A stretch of 27,099 bases of DNA from a virus, in the IMG/VR virus record IMGVR_UViG_3300030202_002236, positions 22,935-50,033 of that record, one strand, 5' to 3'. The translations under genes were made by a program, and so were the position numbers. The first letter of the stretch is position 1. Each line of letters begins with the position of its first letter. Under the pieces are notes generated by a model that was given only the letters and a program-made list of their open reading frames with translations, searched no databases and was not told the DNA's origin. Below are positions 26,229 to 27,099 of the stretch, one piece after another.

Positions 26229-26437
26229 TTCGCAAACTTTTCTACACCACTAATCCCAAATGATCCTAGAACCACCCAAACAAAGGAATTGTACACAAAT
26301 TCGTTTATTACTAGGTCTTTACCTACGGCTCCAGATACAGTATCCACAATCATTACCACCACCATAAGAGCAAAGGCTACAAACCCAACTATTGCTTTTT
26401 CGTTCCATTCGTTATTGTCTTTAAATATTTCAAACAT
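26225..26437 (-). CDS. Small two-TM membrane protein, putative second holin or antiholin (70 aa)
   Basis: A short protein with a charged N-terminus (FEIFKDNNEWNEK), a first membrane segment at about 15-34 (AIVGFVAFALMVVVMIVDTV), a short polar loop and a second segment at about 49-64. It is coupled to the holin gene by ATGA and overlaps the zincin-like gene upstream by 8 bp. Two neighbouring small membrane proteins often form a holin/antiholin pair, but no family is recognised. It could equally be an unrelated membrane protein. Confidence 0.65.
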   Translation of the reverse strand: MFEIFKDNNEWNEKAIVGFVAFALMVVVMIVDTVSGAVGKDLVINEFVYNSFVWVVLGSFGISGVEKFAK

Positions 26438-26807
26438 TTTTTTCCGCTTTCATAGCGCGCTTCTCCCAAGGAAAAACTTTATCTCCTTCTGGGTACCACT
26501 TACCATTGTATTTTATTTTACCGTCTTTTCTAGGATACGTCTTACCGTCACTTCTAACCCAGTCATCTCCATAAGCAATTCTTCCACTAGCCATTTCTTT
26601 ACAGTGGACTTTTTCATGAGCTATAGCTTGTTTATAGAGTTTGCTATCTCTAGGCACGTTTTTATCTACAACAATTTCCTTTTCACTAACAGCTTCAGCA
26701 ACTACGCCTTTTTCAAGGTCTTTATGCTTTATGTTGAGCTTTTTGTTAAGCTGCCCATTTCTAGCGATACCAGGAAGAGGTTTATATCTGTTAAGTTTAA
26801 ATGCCAT
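26430..26807 (-). CDS. Zincin-like (HExxH) putative metallopeptidase (125 aa)
   Basis: The protein contains AIAHEKVHCKEM: H64, E65 and H68 form the HExxH zinc motif. A C-terminal FPWEKRAMKAE supplies E115 as a plausible third ligand, in a 'PWE.(R/E)A' setting I recall from similar phage proteins. A conserved-looking middle (AYGDDWVRSDGKTYPR) separates them. At 125 residues it would be a minimal gluzincin-type domain. It has no signal peptide or membrane segment. The leader TAAAGGAAATA before the ATG is one of the few Shine-Dalgarno-like ones in the window. It may process a phage or host protein or act in lysis together with the two membrane proteins that follow; the substrate is unknown. Confidence 0.7.
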   Translation of the reverse strand: MAFKLNRYKPLPGIARNGQLNKKLNIKHKDLEKGVVAEAVSEKEIVVDKNVPRDSKLYKQAIAHEKVHCKEMASGRIAYGDDWVRSDGKTYPRKDGKIKYNGKWYPEGDKVFPWEKRAMKAEKNV

Positions 26808-26831
26808 TATTTCCTTTAGTGACGCCTACTA

Positions 26832-27099
26832 TTATTTATTACGCTGAGATCTTTGAAACATATGTGCTGCTACTCTATAATCTGCTTCAGTAGGATTTGT
26901 TATTCCTTTATCTTTAAAGTAATTTCTTGTAAATGCATCAACAGGGTATTCATCCGGTTTTTCTCCTCCTGGGTTTTTACCAGAGTCAAGATATCCCTGA
27001 ATTTGCTTTCTTATCCTAGAAGGTGTAGCGGGGTTTTTAGCAGTTCTAGCTAGTTTATTGATTTGGTCTTGTGTAAGCTCTGAATAAGATGTGCCTCCT
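26832..27099 (-). CDS. C-terminal end of an unidentified protein (5' end off the right edge)
   Basis: An open minus-strand frame enters at base 27098 and ends with TAA followed by TAG at 26832, giving 88 residues. The visible part is hydrophilic and probably helical: TSYSELTQDQINKLARTAKN, a lysine/glycine-rich linker (SGKNPGGEKPDEYPVD) and ADYRVAAHMFQRSQRNK at the end. No family is recognised. It ends 24 bases before the zincin-like gene and is the most upstream gene visible in this co-oriented block. Confidence 0.6.
   Translation of the reverse strand, partial: GGTSYSELTQDQINKLARTAKNPATPSRIRKQIQGYLDSGKNPGGEKPDEYPVDAFTRNYFKDKGITNPTEADYRVAAHMFQRSQRNK

Noticed and set aside
26289-26819. A 176-codon plus-strand open frame opposite the holin-region genes
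   Set aside because: It is antisense to two minus-strand genes that have recognisable features (HExxH motif, membrane segments); its Ser/Phe/Ile-rich sequence is typical of shadow frames in AT-rich DNA.
1-27099. tRNA genes, CRISPR arrays, insertion sequences, integrase or attachment sites
   Set aside because: No cloverleaf-like sequence, regular direct repeat, transposase or recombinase motif was seen; the DNA is almost fully occupied by structural and packaging genes.

Overview
The window is a gene-dense stretch of a tailed-phage genome. It is A+T-rich, and all 22 genes I can support lie on the minus strand with almost no intergenic space (the largest gap is about 65 bp). It reads right to left as lysis-type genes, small virion-type proteins, DNA packaging, head, neck/tail, then internal virion proteins. 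Gene order (small terminase candidate, large terminase, portal, scaffold, major capsid, neck/ring proteins, very large 'stabilisation/muzzle' protein, internal virion proteins) and recognisable sequence blocks match the short-tailed crAss-like/marine Bacteroidota-phage type known from Cellulophaga phages and ocean viromes. Family assignments are from memory of conserved motifs, not from a search.

A Bacteroidota (probably marine flavobacterial) host is suggested by the leaders: nearly all start codons follow A/T-only sequence with no Shine-Dalgarno motif. The 119-residue protein also has a Bacteroidota-like C-terminal pattern. No tRNA, integrase, replication gene, CRISPR array or insertion sequence was seen.

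Right part (about 24,600-27,099): the end of an unidentified gene, an HEKVH zincin-like protein, two membrane proteins (the second a GTA-type holin), two small beta-rich proteins, a coiled-coil protein and a small unknown. Packaging and head (about 16,400-24,600): a protein that looks like two tandem GroES/Cpn10 domains, a small terminase candidate, TerL, portal, acidic scaffold and major capsid protein, closed by a strong UUCG-tetraloop terminator. Neck and tail (about 3,300-16,400): a conserved protein of unknown role, two ring/adaptor-type proteins, an 8.4-kb gene for a 2801-residue tail protein, and two beta-rich proteins. Left part (1-3,268): an alanine-rich internal virion protein, a 535-residue hydrophilic protein and the start of another large protein that runs off the left edge.

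The least ordinary points are the tandem GroES-like gene beside the packaging genes, a carbohydrate-binding-like module inserted into a neck/ring protein, the same type of module repeated in the giant tail protein, two UUCG hairpins flanking one gene just after the capsid gene, and a lysis region with a zincin-like gene but no recognisable peptidoglycan hydrolase.
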